Shown one piece after another: positions 11,649 to 24,500 of a DNA stretch of 64,000 nt. Positions within the stretch are counted from its first letter, which is position 1. Each line of letters starts with the position of its first letter. The DNA comes from Conus ventricosus (taxonomy: Eukaryota; Mollusca; Gastropoda; Neogastropoda; Conidae). Below the pieces are notes generated by a model, which was given only the letters and a program-made list of their open reading frames with translations, did no database searches and was not told where the DNA came from. Both the position numbers and the translations under genes were made by a program. The stretch lies in assembly GCA_018398815.1 (NCBI GenBank), contig CM031610.1, forward strand, positions 39,183,811 to 39,247,810, in the 5' to 3' direction.

Positions 11649-13270
11649 TACACATGGAAAAAGTTAAGCAACCCTAAATGAAACATACCGTCCCAGGTAA
11701 CTGTGAGTATTAACATGGCACAAAATAGTAATTCTGACAAGACGGGTATTCCATAGAGATGATAAAACCAGCCAAGTGTGACAGTGAGTCTCTGGCTGCA
11801 TGTGGCGTGCACGAGCATCACACATCCGTGCACTCGCAAAAATGAAGTTTGGTCACTCCACAGAAACGTGCGTTTTTGAGTAAGTTTCTCACTGCACAGT
11901 TCACTTTTCCAACAAGATGGAACAAAGAAAAATTTTCAGAAGGAAAAACTTTGGCAAATTATTGGCTGCATTCTACTGGTATGAACCAGCAAAGCTATTG
12001 GACGTCAACTGGGATCCCAAACGTCAGTAATCAGCCGTTTGATAAGAAAACATGCTGAAACGAACACAGTGAATGCCCGGGCCACGATCAGGCAGACCAC
12101 GTGTCCACTACCCAGCGTGAAGACAGGGCGCTCCACCGACTGTACGGCAACAGCGATTCGCAACTTCAACCACACTGAAACGGCAGTGGCTGCCAATCGA
12201 CCTCTGTCCAAAAAAACCCGTTAGAAATCGCTTGCAAGCTATGGGAAATGAGGGCAAGAAGAGTCATCAAGCGTCCACACCTTACAGACAATCATAAGAG
12301 ATTACGTTTGACCTGGTGTCTTCCCCGACAGCACTGGAACCTAAGGAACTGGAGGAAGATCCACTGGTCTGATGAAAGCCGCTTTTACTGCATGTTACGA
12401 TGGCAGAGCGAGAGTATGGAGGCATCCCCAAACAGCCTTTTGCTGAAAGGGAAACATCAAACAAACTGTACCTTTCGGCGGAGGCTCCGTCATGGTGTGG
12501 GGGGTGCATTTTCACACGACTGCAAGATGGACCTGGTGACCATTTGTGGCAACTTGACAGGAGATCGCTACTCCGGGGGGTACTGCAGCCAGCTGTGTGC
12601 CTCATTTTGACGGGCCACCCACTAGCCACAAGACCTGTGTTCAAAGGGTGACAATGCCCGGGCCCCATCGTTCAAGAGCAGTCACAGCATACCTCCAGCA
12701 AGAGGCGGGTGACAACATTACCATGGCCTGCCATGAGTCCGGACCGCAATCCCCTGAGCATCTATGGGACTTGCTTGGCCGTCGAATACAGAAATGGACC
12801 CTCCTCTGCAAAATCTCCAGGAACTGGAAGCAGCATTGCATCGGGGGTGGCAGCAGATCACCTTTCAGCAGATCAGGGCGACCATGGGGATAGACGAAGG
12901 ATTCAGGGAGTCATCAATGTACAGGGGGGATACACCCCGGGATTTATTTTTGTTTGCTGTTATGCTAATTGGACACTTTCATTGTGTTTCCAACCAAAAT
13001 TAATTTTTGGCATCAACTGGATGAAATTGTTATTTTCAAACTTAACCATGCCATGTTTTTGTTCAAAAATGCGCACATCTTTGTTCCCATTTTTCAGTTG
13101 AATTTCAAAAACTGAACCATATTTCTATTGTTTTTGGTAATGGGACAGTGTCATACTTTCATGGAATAAAGACCATTTTGATTTACTTGAGTGGTTGCTT
13201 TCATTTAAATAGTATTATATCTTGTCCTTAGCGATAAATGTGAGGGTTGCTTAACTTTTTTCCATGTGTA
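11649..13270 (+). mobile_element. Tc1-like element A, left copy
   Basis: The ends are TACACATGGAAAAA... and ...CCATGTGTA, flanked by a TA duplication at 11647-11648 and 13271-13272. It is about 1.62 kb. The mirrored copy at 43344-44963 has a perfect 28-bp inverted repeat. The flanking sequence mirrors too, so this is the same insertion seen twice and not two jumps. Confidence 0.92.
11917..12945 (+). pseudogene. Tc1-like transposase A, left copy (frameshifted)
   Basis: This is the same transposase as 43670-44695 but split over all three plus frames. The start (ATG at 11917), the IHWSDESRF block (near 12355-12385, first catalytic D), the GDNARPH-like segment (near 12640-12665, altered) and AMSPDRNP (near 12730-12755) can all be found. 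Small insertions and deletions separate them. The mirrored copy is open from end to end, so these lesions are either allelic or sequencing errors. Confidence 0.9.
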
Positions 13271-13273
13271 TAG

Positions 13274-13610
13274 TGGCGAAGTAATGGGGACTTGATTTCT
13301 GACTTAATTGAAGCCCGCGAAAAACGATCCAGCTGGCAGAGTTACAACGAACTGAAACCCGAACTTAAAAATATTTGCTGATACTTGACTGACATATATT
13401 GCAAGTTTACTAAACTTAAAGCTTATTATCCTCGAATATTTCAGCCGCACCGAATGAAGATGTTTGATTATTGGAAAACGAAAAATAAACCAATCCCAAA
13501 GCTGATTTCCGTTGCAGGAAAATAGTCTCAAATTAATTTCTATGATAAGAGCGCTTTCATTTAGTTACTTCTCTTTACACTTACTCCAGCAATTCTCAAA
13601 TATATTGAGC
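13274..13610. other. Spacer right of Tc1-A
   Basis: No gene or motif is seen. It mirrors 43006-43340. Confidence 0.5.
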
Positions 13611-13775
13611 GATCTACCTACCTACCTACCTACCTACCTACCTACCTACTACCTACCTACCTACCTTCCTACCTACCTACCTACCTACCTACCTACCTAC
13701 CTACCTACCTACCTACCTACCTACCTACCTACCTACCTCCCCCTACCTCCCTACCTCCCTATCTATCTATCTATC

Positions 13776-13841
<66 letters not shown>
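13611..13841. repeat. Compound tetranucleotide array (CCTA)n-(CTAT)n-(CTGT)n, left copy
   Basis: A run of CCTA units passes through CCTC variants into CTAT and then CTGT units. Each step is one base change. The mirrored copy at 42772-42996 has the same order. Confidence 0.95.
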
Positions 13842-14900
13842 TCTTTTTAAATTCTTCCGAAGTTAGGATTGTCTAGATTCGGGAACCTCTCCGTCTTGGA
13901 TCGCGAATCAGAAGATCGAGCAGTCGGTAACAAAGGAGAACATCGCCGAGACTGCTAATTTGACAAACCAGGCCGACGATCTTAAAGTTCGTTTAATAAA
14001 GAACGACCTGTACTGGTCCTCCCACCCATCAGGGTCGTTTGGTAAGTGTTGTACAATGAACGCTGCACCAGTTGTGTCCATGTGCCTGGGCAGTGGCAGA
14101 GCTTTTTATTAATTTTGTGTGTCACATTCTTCACAGTGAACATGGTGACGTCCCAGAAACGTTCCCGGCGAAATGAATTATCCTACTGTAGATGTGCAGA
14201 AGGGGAGGGAGAAAAGACAACCTTGGCGCTTTCCAAGGGGTTGATCCAAGCGAAGCGTCATTGTTTACCCGCAGTCGGAAGCTTCACGCTAATAGCAAAA
14301 GGTGTTTACAGGGACAAGTGAATTGCAAGACAAAACCGAATAGACTCGTTTGATCTCTTGCTTTCCTCAGGCCAGATAAAAACATGTAAAACAATGAAAA
14401 CGAAGAACGAGCAGTCACTTTATCTTCTCTCGCTGTTCGTTTTTCAGTTGTCCTGAATGCTGTTTATCTTGTCAAAAGAAGACCTAAGAGGTGGAAACGC
14501 GTCGTGCTTTGTCTTGTCCTGTTTTTTGTCCCTGTTGTGTGGCGGACTCACCAACAATTCTTTTCAAAATGTGTTTCGTTTGCGTCTGCATTTCACTTCA
14601 CTTTGAAACTAGCAAAATGAGAACTGGCGTAGATTATATCGCTTATCTTTTTTTTTTTTTTTTCGTTTTTCCACACGCGAGTTACGCTTTGTGCATTAGT
14701 TGGAGGTCTTTCTCTGAGAGATGGCCACGTCACGTCCTTCCTCCCCGCCCACCTCCCCTCCCTCCTTACCCTTTCCCCAAATGGCAGATTACATTTGGAA
14801 ACGGGGGAGCATTTTGTAATGGCTTTCACTCCGGGAGGTGCTGACGCTAAATTCCACTGTGATTTCTTCGGTTCCAGAGTAATGCAGTTTCACTTTCTCT
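13842..14900. other. Unique DNA, possible donor-like signal, no gene assigned
   Basis: About 1 kb of apparently single-copy DNA, mirrored at 41700-42770. A GGTAAGTG donor-like sequence lies at about 14041-14048, but the frame before it is closed. No protein family is recognised on either strand. Confidence 0.4.
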
Positions 14901-14909
14901 CTCTCCAGA

Positions 14910-14949
14910 AGTGTGTGTGTGTGTGGTGTGTGTGTGTGTGTGTGAGGGG

Positions 14950-14985
<36 letters not shown>

Positions 14986-15048
14986 GAGGGGGAGAGAAAG
15001 AGAGAGGGAGAAAGGAGAGAGAGAGAGAGGAGAAGAGAAGAAGAAGAA
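14910..15048. repeat. (GT)n followed by (GA)n microsatellite, left copy
   Basis: GTGTGT from 14910 to 14943, then GAGA-rich purine sequence to about 15048. It mirrors 41553-41690. Confidence 0.95.
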
Positions 15049-15319
15049 GAAAAGGGAGCAGGACACACTCAGACACTCGCTGTTTTCTCGATCAATCCAT
15101 TACGGGTCGGGAGAGCTCTCTGCCCCCAACAAACGAATGCCGGAGTCTGTCCAGGGGGGAATAAAAGAAACGCAAAACATTACTTTGTTCGGCCATGAAC
15201 CCGGTCTCCGGGGTCCCGCGACGGTCTGAAAATAGCTTCCACTCCGGCCCTCCGTCCAAATCATGTTCTAAAATGTCATCTGCCAGGGGAGACGCGCGAG
15301 CTGAATGAATATGGTGGTG

Positions 15320-15420
15320 GTGAGGGGGGGGGGGGGGGGAGGGTTGTAGCCCGTCGCTAAGAGTTGTCTCCCTTGGAACGGGGAGCTGAAGGCTGATTGG
15401 TTCGCGTTGGTGCGCGTGGG
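15320..15420 (-). promoter_or_regulatory. CCAAT-box-like GC-rich segment, left copy
   Basis: On the minus strand CCAATCAG lies at 15393-15400, in GC-rich sequence with several CpG and next to a long G run (15327-15341). CCAATCAG is the classical NF-Y site. No transcript can be tied to it, so the promoter role is only a guess. Confidence 0.25.
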
Positions 15421-15489
15421 GAAACTGTACGTCCCCGTTTGCTTAGGATTTGGGAAGTAGCGTTAGTGCTGATTTTTTGTTTTATTTGT

Positions 15490-15660
15490 TTTTTGTTTGA
15501 AAAACAAACAAAAAAAAAAAAAAAAAAAAAAAAACGAAATTCTCAACCTGTTTAAAAGAATTTGCGACAAAATGGGTCATTTTCAAATCTGATAAAGGTC
15601 TTGCACAATCCGTTCTTTTTCTGCGTATGGCTGCATTTTTGCTGTTTTTGGGTGCTGTTT
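15490..15660. repeat. A-rich tract and unique DNA
   Basis: An A run at 15511-15534 is followed by about 120 bp of single-copy DNA before the trinucleotide array. There is no gene. It mirrors 40960-41100. Confidence 0.6.
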
Positions 15661-15669
15661 CCTACTATC

Positions 15670-16285
15670 ACTGCTGCTGCTGCTATTGTTGCAGCTAAAC
15701 TACCGCTGCTGGTCCTTGCTGCTGCTGCAGCTACTGCTACTGCTACTACCGTTGTTGCTGCTACTTCTGCTACTGCTGCCACATATTGCTGCTGCTGGTG
15801 CCCAACTACTACTGCTACTGCTGTTTTTGCTCAATTGCTGCTGTGCTTTTCCCGTTACTGCTGCTGTTACCACCACGGCTTGTACCATTGCTGCCACTAT
15901 TACTGCTGCAACTGCTGCTACAACTACTACAGCTGCTGCCATTACTACAGCTTCTGCAACTGTTTATTGCTCCTGCTGTTGCTGCTTACCACTTGTGACT
16001 GCTGCTGTAAAATACTGTTACTAAAACCATTTTTACGTGTACTACTACCGCTGCTGCTGCTTTTGCAGCAGCTACTGCAGCTGTCGTTTGTTACAACTAC
16101 ACTTTGTTTTCTGCTGTACTACTGTGGCTGGTGTTTATTAGCGCTATTGTCACTCCCCGGGTTTTTCTGCTGGTACCCATACAATTACTACTACTATTAC
16201 TGCCGCTTCTTCTTCTTTTGTGCTGCTACTACTTTTGGTATGTCTACTATGCTACTGCTGCTGCTGTTGCTACTGCTACTGTAAT
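15670..16285. repeat. Imperfect (CTG/CTA)n trinucleotide array, left copy
   Basis: About 600 bp in which nearly every triplet is CTG, CTA or a one-base variant. It translates as long Ala, Leu or Cys runs in three plus frames and Ser, Ala or Val runs on the minus strand, so the open frames come from composition. It mirrors 40320-40950. Confidence 0.9.
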
Positions 16286-16639
16286 GTTGTCTGTCATGGT
16301 AACCAAAAGAAGCACTTGGGTCCGGGGGTAAAGCAAGAAAAATAACTCCCAACAGATTTTGTACACAGTCGAACAAAAGTTATGTCCCTTTTCTTAGTCT
16401 TCCCCCGGATATGTATGTCCCTTTTCTTAGTCTTGCCCTGGATATGTAACCAACATTACATACATCCCTTCCTTCACTTAAAAAAAAGCAAAAAAAAAAA
16501 AAAAAAAGAAAAGAAAACAAAACCCCCAAAAACAAAGAAAAGAACCTGAAAAGATGGGTTAACACATTCTTAAATCCCGAACAAACATCGTTGTTTTGCT
16601 GTCTCAGTATAGTAAGTTCATGATGAAATCATCAAATCC

Positions 16640-16890
16640 TTTGGGAATGGTTGTGGTTCTGGCAAATCCTCTTTTGACCATTGTTGGTGACAGGGGTCTG
16701 TGTGTTGTGTGGTGCCTGTTCAGGGGTTTTTGAGGGCGAGTGACCCCTGCCTGTGGGAAGACTTCTTCTGAAGAGATTTGGGGGGGGGGGGGGGAGGTTC
16801 ACATTCAAACCGAAAAAGATACTCTTCCTTGTTTTTGCTGTTGCCCTTGTTGTGTGATGTGTTTTGTGTGTGTGTGTGTGTGTGTGTGTG

Positions 16891-16926
<36 letters not shown>

Positions 16927-17950
16927 ATGAAGTTGTGTGCATAAGGAGCAACAACAACGACCCTTTTTTGGGCAACGTAGTTGAAATTCCCAGTGGGCTT
17001 CTCAGTGTAGGTCTCAGTCTTTTTTCTTGGGATCAACTTAGCAGGCGTTCTCTTCCACAGCGCTTTCTTCTTCAGGTTTGCAAGGGAAGTGTCATGTCTT
17101 GACGTCCATGAGAACGAAATTGGATTTCTCTCGGTTCGTTCGCATTGAGTCGTTTTTGGGCATCATTCGCTAAGTGAGGCCCTCAGAGGGAATCAACTAG
17201 AAAACTACGAACTTTGATGCGCTTTTAAGTGTGTTGGAAGATCAAATAGTTTTAATTATTTTCTTCTTCGTGGGTGTATGCCATCTGAGTGAAAACATGC
17301 CACAGAATTCAAGTGATTGTTGCTGGTGGACACCTTTTCCTGCAATGGAGGACGCCTTTTGTGTTATGAGCGGTTTTTGAAAGTGCCGTAGTTTGGGGTC
17401 ATGATCTGTTTTGATGAACCAAAGCATAAGAAAGTCATGACCTATGTTTACAAACACGTTTAGAGTATTCAGTGCTCGCCACTCTTGTACCACGAAAAAA
17501 ATATCTGCGAAGCGACAGGAGCAGGTGTGTGACAGTGTTGTGAAGGGATATTGAATTCCTGGTCCAGCTCAAGGTGGTTATAACCTGGATTCGGGTTCAG
17601 CTTAGAAAATTCTTTTGGCCTAAGAGTAACGTTTCATCAAGGAGTGAGGCGCTAGGTCTTTCCCGTCTCATTGCTTGGTTTGCAGCTCGCTTGTCCACAC
17701 ACACACGGTTTCCCAGGCTGCTTTGTTTGGGGACAGCTACACCCCAAGTGTAGGACTTGTAGCCTTCTCCTTCACGCCTTGCTCAAAGTGTTTCGCAGTT
17801 TCTTCTTTTTGCATGTTCCCTGGCGTGAAATGGTGTGCTTCGATATGTTGTGCAACTGGCTGGACCTTTCCATCAGAGTGGGGTTTGGTTTTGGGTGTGT
17901 TTGAGGCATCCTAAACCTATAAATAACTCTGAAACTCATTTAACGATGAA
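16640..17950 (-). pseudogene. Ty3/Gypsy pol remnant, left copy
   Basis: The minus strand mirrors 38640-40000. Visible pieces include NIGHDFL (near 17420-17450, where active Gypsy RTs have a DD pair), LEF plus a damaged GHVF block (near 17280-17310), and the DPKKKTETYTE-like RNase H start (near 17000-17035). A GT/CA microsatellite at 16866-16924 sits between the RNase H-like part and a terminal ARTTTIPKGFDDF-like segment, so most of RNase H and integrase is missing. Confidence 0.75.
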
Positions 17951-19040
17951 GACTGCAGAGTTTTATTACTTTGGTAATGAGTTGTAGCTCCTGTGATTTG
18001 TTCCAGCTCAAAACGGTCGTTCTTTACCTGGAACAACACCGATGGTGGCTGTTCTTTCAAATGTGTCTGATTTCAGGTTCTTTTAAACATCCTATTACAG
18101 TAATGGAATGGTCCCTGTTCATATGATAAAATTCTAGTCCATGATGATTTCAGAAGAGGAAGCGGAAGAAGGTTTTCAAAATTTCTTTTTGTGACGGCCC
18201 TGATATGGCCCTGTACGGTCGGCTGGGCGTAAGCAACATTACCTTACCTTACCTTGAAGACGGTGAACTGATTCCTGTGATCGCATGGCTTTGGATTGTT
18301 CTGCCGTGAACTGAACGATAACGAGTGTATTCAAGAGATTTGAACAATATTTGGGCTGCCAGGTCCTTTTGCTCTTGTCTTTTGGTGATGGGCAATCTGC
18401 CGTAAGTTGACATGTAATCAAAACATCAGGATCAGGATAGTGGCATGTTTCTGCATAGTGCCCACATCAGTATGTTGCCTGTAGAACCGTCTCTGTATCT
18501 TTATTCTTTGCAAGTTTCTTGAAATGAGAATATCTGGAACTCTACATTTGCTTTAGACAGAGATGATTTGTTAAGGCTTCACATGTGTTCCTTCATCTCC
18601 ACGTGTGATCCGTGAAGAGATTCTGCACTAGCTACTGCTAGAACTGCTGCTACTGCTGGTGGTGGTTTTTTATTTTTATATATGTATTTTTTTAATTATT
18701 GTACATTGATGAAGACAAACTTTTTTGTTTAAACTAATCGAGTCAAATGTGTCATATTTGATTTATCTCCAAACACCTAAACCTGTCAAATAAAAACATC
18801 GGCCTGCTGAGATGGAGGATAAGGCGTCATTATTTGGATCATAAACGACCATTTGAACGTGCAACCGATGCTCCTGTGACATACCCACAATCCTGAAAAA
18901 GAAAATGGTTTTCATGTTTTTGTTAACAGGAAGAACATGTGTTGTCATTTTCAACACTTATTTTATCCAGTATATTTCATGGGCCTTTTTGGGGAGGTTA
19001 TATTTTTCTGTGTCAGTCTGACTTGCTATGATTTTTTATT
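17951..19040. other. Unique or old repeat DNA, left copy
   Basis: No gene is recognised. It holds three ACCTT units near 18239-18255 and mirrors 37530-38640. The part nearest the pol remnant may be its decayed upstream region, but I see no protease motif. Confidence 0.4.
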
Positions 19041-19044
19041 TATA

Positions 19045-19055
19045 GAGAGAGAGAG

Positions 19056-19097
<42 letters not shown>

Positions 19098-19107
19098 AAA
19101 AAAATAA

Positions 19108-19166
<59 letters not shown>

Positions 19167-19205
19167 GTGTGTGCGTGCGTGCGTGCGTGCGTGCGTGCGT
19201 GATAG
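19045..19205. repeat. (GA)n-(TA)n-(TG)n-(CGTG)n compound microsatellite, left copy
   Basis: GAGA from 19045 to 19094, a short TA run, TG repeats to about 19170, then GTGC repeats to 19200. It mirrors 37370-37520. Confidence 0.95.
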
Positions 19206-19459
19206 TCTATATCCGCTTTTGTTTGAGCCTTTCTACTTATCGGAGTTTTTTGTTTACTTTTTTTTTTTGTTGGTTTTGGTGATGTTACCATCTACTGTTA
19301 AAAGATTGTAATAAAATGTTATTCCATCTTTAAGTATGTTAATGACTGTTGATGTATAAAAAAATTTTAAGTCGAGTTTCACGAGATTAACTTTGCAAAG
19401 TATTTCCTCATTTTGAAAAATGCTTTCCACGCGCCGCGCACGCACCCCGCAGCCGCACG

Positions 19460-19495
<36 letters not shown>

Positions 19496-21120
19496 ACACA
19501 CACACACACACAACACACACACACACCGCATTTTTATTTAAAGTCAGAATAAAACCCGTAATATCAGTGGTTATCTAGTGATATTTCGTTTGTTTGTTTT
19601 GCTTTTGCACGAATAAAGTGATGCTTGTTAGCACTTACACAAATCTCTTTCTTGCTGGGCCTTAAAAGGAGCTTTTGGTTCCCCAGGTGTTCTTATTTTC
19701 AGTGTTACGTTTATTTATGTTTATTGTTGAGTTTATATCTTCCTGCTTGCCGTACTTCAAATATTCCTTGTGAATATTATTTGTTTTGTTTGTTTGTTTG
19801 TTGTTTTGCTTTATTTTTGTCAATAATTTTTTTTGCTGTAAAGTATTCAAAAATAGTTGTGTGCTCTAGTTTTTTCAAAAGTGGCTTGTTACGCTCACAA
19901 TCGTTTCTTCGCTGTTTTTGTACATGAATACAAGTTTTTTTAAAGCCGTTTTTTTTCTGATGTTTTAAATTTTTCACCGTTAGGTTAAAACTTGATTGCA
20001 AGGCGTTTGTGGAAGGGTTTCTTCATGCTTTTGTATATTTTGTGGGAACAAGCAGTGTAGAGCCCTTTAACAAATAGCTGAGGGCCATTTGACATTTTAA
20101 ATTTTTGTCAGTTGATGTCTTCACATTCGATGCGCCCTTTTTCGGTTCCAGACTTTCCGTCTAAAAGTGTTCTTCTGCCAGTCGTTAAATGATGCGGAAA
20201 AGGGTAAACGCATCGTCAAAAGACTTTCCCATTGCTGTTCCTTTTAGAAATTGTTTACCTGGCGGTGTATGTGTGTGTTGTTTTTTTTAAAAATTTTATT
20301 ATTGTAATTTTTTGAACCATTATCCACATTATTTTATCTGATTGCTTGTGTTTGGCCTCATTCTTCTTTTGGGCGACTTTGTCTGTCTGTCTGTCTTTTC
20401 TGTCTGTTGTCTGTCTGTTTTTATTTTTCCGCCTCATCACACGGGAAAGCCTGCACCTTTTTTTGCCCAATTTGCTATTTTTGCCCAAGAAAAGTGTTGT
20501 TTCCTGAAACCCGTGCCCTTTTTTTTGGCCCAAAATACTATTTTGCCCGGAAAATAGTTTGTTTTTTAAGTAATTATCTGATCACACCCGGCGCCTATTT
20601 TTGAGCGCGGTGTAAATAAGGTTTCAGAAAAGGGTTATTTCTTAAGTCTTTCTTCCCCAAAGAAGTCCCCCCTTTTTTGCCCACGAAGGCCGAAATAAGA
20701 AAATGTGGTTTTTTCTCTGAGAAAAAGACAATTTGGCTAACTGGTCCCCTCGGTAAGCAGAGACTAGGGGCACGTTGTAGGTTTTCGTAAATAAACCCGT
20801 GGATTGTTTCCGTTGTGCGGTGAAATTCGTCCTGCGTGTCGATAACGAGATTTTGGAAGGAAACAGTTTTAGAAAGACTAGAAGGGGCTGGCAAGGTAGT
20901 GAGAGGTCGGTTACTTTGTGTGTGTGTGTGTGTGGTGTGTGTGATTCACTTGTATTCACTATTTCCACGCGCGCGCACAGCCATATGTTAATGGATATTT
21001 TGTGTGTGATTTTTAAATAGCGGACGAAAGGCCCAAGAGCAGGCGATACATATAGATCTGCCTTCAAGAGGGATTGCGATGGTTCCCCATGCAGCATGAA
21101 AGGGTTTTTTTTTTAAAATA
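19206..21120. other. AT-rich DNA with CA and GT runs, left copy
   Basis: No gene is recognised. It contains a CA run at 19463-19526, a TCTG run near 20382-20418 and a GT run near 20918-20942. It mirrors 35360-37290. From about 20450 it becomes noisy. Confidence 0.5.
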
Positions 21121-21345
21121 TATAATAAAAATTTTTTTATATTTTTATTATATAAAAAATTTTTTATATATTATATATATATAATATGTATAGTATACCC
21201 CGTTTTGTGGGAAATAGTGAAATTTGGGGTGGTGAAACAACATTTGTAGATCCCCATAAAAAAAAAGGCTGCCCGTGCGCGATTGTGGTGTGTTGTTGTG
21301 TGTGTGTGTGGTGTGTGGGGGTTGTGTGTTGGGGCCGCGCGCGCG

Positions 21346-21376
<31 letters not shown>

Positions 21377-21420
21377 GTGAGGTGTGTGTGTGTGTGTGGT
21401 TTGCGTGCTTGCGTGCGCGC
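21121..21420. repeat. TA-rich and GT/GC microsatellites, left copy
   Basis: TA-rich sequence at about 21115-21190 and interrupted GT/GC runs at 21290-21420. They mirror 35040-35350 but are much shorter and more broken than the right copy. Confidence 0.85.
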
Positions 21421-21599
21421 CCCCGGCGGTGTTCCCCAATTTGCTTTATCTTTTTTTGTGCCCCGAGCCCGACTGGTATGAAATCAAGATTAAATGAGTA
21501 GTGAAGGATGGTGGGCCGTGCCCTTCTTGGGGGGCTTTGGGGCAGAAGGGGGAGTGGGGGATAAAAAGTGTGTTTGACAGCTGGGCGAAAATTTTTTTG

Positions 21600-24500
21600 T
21601 CAAAACACAACACCAAAGGTTCGTCACAATGAATCATTAATAATGAAATCCTCATCATATTCTTCTTTTTTCCTCCCTAGGGGAGGGGGGGGGGGCATTT
21701 TCTGCAAATCCACCCAAAAGGTTAGTAGCAATGAATCTTAAAACATAAATCACATTCATATTCTTCTTTTCCCCCCTCCTAGGGAGGGGGGTGGGGCTAT
21801 TTCTGCAAATCACAACACCCAGGTTAGTGCAATGAATCATTAATAATGAAATATCATATCACATTTTTCTTCTTCTCCTCCTCCTAGGGAGGGGGGGGGT
21901 GGGGGAATTTTCTGTCAAAAACACAAAACCCAAAAGGGTTTTAGCAATGAATCTAATAATGAAATCATCTCATCATATTCTTCTTCTTCCCTCCCCCTAG
22001 GGGAGGGGGGGGGGGGTATTTCTGTCAAACACAACACCAAAAGGGTTTCGTACAATGAATCATTAAACATGAAATCACAAATCAAATTCTTTTTCTCCTC
22101 CTCCTAGGGGGGGGGGGTGGGGCTATTTCGTCAAATCACAAACCCAAAAGGGTTTGTAGCAATAATCATTAATACATGAAAACATCATCATCAATTCTTT
22201 TCTTCTCCTCCTCCCCGGGGAGGGGGGGGGGGGCATTTTTTGTCAAATCACAACACCAACAGTTTCGTGCAATGAATCATTTTAAACATGAAATAAACAT
22301 CATCATTTCTTCTTCTTCTCCCCCTTAGGGGAGGGGGGTGGGGATATTTTGTCAAACACAAAACCAAAAGGTTAGTACAATGAATCTTAATACTGAAATA
22401 TCATCATCACATTCTCTTCTTTCCCTCCTCTAGGGGGGGGGGTGGGGCTTTTCTGTCAAACACACACCAACAGGTTACGTGCAAGAAATCATTAAAACAT
22501 AAATAACATCATATTCTTCTTCTTTCCTCCCCCTTGGGGGGGGGGGGGCCCTTTTTTGTAAAAACCCAAAACCAAAAAGGTTATAGCAATGAAACATTAA
22601 TACATGAAAACATCTCATCATCTTTTTTTCCCCCTCCCAGGGGAGGGGGTTTGGGGGATATTCTGTAAATCCAAAAAACCAACGGTTTTTCGTGCAATAA
22701 TCTTAATACATGAATCTCTCATCATATTTTCTTTTTCTCCTCCTCCCAGGGGAGGGGGGTGGGGCATATTTCTGTCAAAACACAACACCAACAGGTTTTT
22801 TACAAAGAATATTAAAAAATGAAAATCATTTTAACATATTTTCTTCTTCCTCCTCCTTTGGGGGGGGGGGGGGGGCATATTTCGTCAATTTCCCAACACC
22901 AAAAAGGTTAGTACAAGAATCTTAAAATTAAAAAAATCATCAATTTTTCTTTCCTCCCCTGGGGAGGGGGGGGGCATATTTCTTTTTAAAAAACACACCA
23001 ATTACGTAGCAAGAACATTAAAACATGAAATCACATCATCATATTTTTTCTTCTCCTCCCCTAGGGGAGGGGGGGGGCTATTTTTGTCAAACCCCAAAAC
23101 CAACGGTTACGTAGCAAAGAATCATTAATACAGAAAACATATCATCATATTTTTTTCTTTCTCCTATGGGGGGGGGGGTGGGGCAATTTCTGTCAAATCA
23201 CAACCCAACGGTTACTAGCAATAATATTTTAAAACATGAAAACATCATCATCAATTTTCTTTTTCCCTCCTCCTAGGGGAGGGGGGTGGGGCTATTTTTT
23301 GTCAAAAACAACACCAACGGGTTTCGTAGCAAGTTTATTAATACATGAAAACATCATCTCAATTCTTCTTTTTTCCTCCCCAGGGGGGGGGGTGGGGGAT
23401 ATTTTGAAAACACAACACCAAAGGTTTTCGTGCAATGATTTAATAGAAATCATCATATCATATTCTTTTTCTTCTCTCCCCCTGGGGAGGGGGGGGGGCA
23501 TATTCTGTCAACCCCAACACCCAAAAGGTTACGAGAATTAACATTAAAACTGAAATACTCATCATATTCTTCTTCTTCCCCCCCTAGGGGGGGGGGTGGG
23601 GCATATTCGTAAAACCCCAAACACCCCCAGGTTACGTAGCAAGAATCATTAAAGAAAACCCTCCACAAAACTTTTCTTCTCCCCCTCCAGGGGAGGGGGG
23701 TGGGGCTTTTTGTCAAACCACAACACCAACAGGTTTTCGTACAATGAATCTTAATACATGAAATCATCATCACATATTCTTCTTCTTTCCCCCTCCAGGG
23801 GGGGGGTGGGGGATTTTTCGTCAAATCCCAAAAACCAACAGGTTCGTAGCAAGAATCATTAATCATGAAAAACTCATACAAACTTCTTTTCTCCCTCCCT
23901 AGGGGGGGGGGGTGGGGCATTTTCTGCAAATCCAACAAAACGGGTTACGTGCATTTAATCATTTAAAACATGAAATCTCATCATCAATTTTTTTTCTCCT
24001 CCTCCTAGGGGGGGGGGGGTGGGGCATTTTCTGTCAAAACACAAAACCCCAAAAGGTTCGTAGCAATGAATCATTAATACATGAAATCCATCATCTTCAC
24101 ATTCTTCTTCTTCCCCTCCTCCTCCTGGGGAGGGGGGTGGGCATATTCTGTCAATCCAACAAAACGGTTACGTAGCAATGAATCTTATACAAAAAAATCA
24201 TCATCCATTTCTCTTCTTCTTCCTCCCCTTTGGGAGGGGGGTGGGGCATATTTCTGTCAATCACAACACAACGGTTACGTAGCAATGAATCTTAATATTT
24301 GAAATCATCATCATCAATTCTTCTTTTTTCCCCTTCCTCTAGGGGAGGGGGGGGGGGGGATATTTCGTCAAACCCAACACAAACGGTTACGTAGCAATGA
24401 ATCATTAATACATGAAATCATCATCATCATTTCTTCTTCTTATCCTCTCCTAGGGGAGGGGGTGTGGGCATATTTCTGTCAAATCACAACACCAACAGGT

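Noticed and set aside
13842..14048. An exon ending at the GGTAAGTG donor.
   Set aside because: No open frame reaches the donor in either copy.
15562..16284. A 240-codon open frame rich in Leu, Cys, Thr and Ala.
   Set aside because: It is the translation of a trinucleotide array. All other frames over the same bases are open too.
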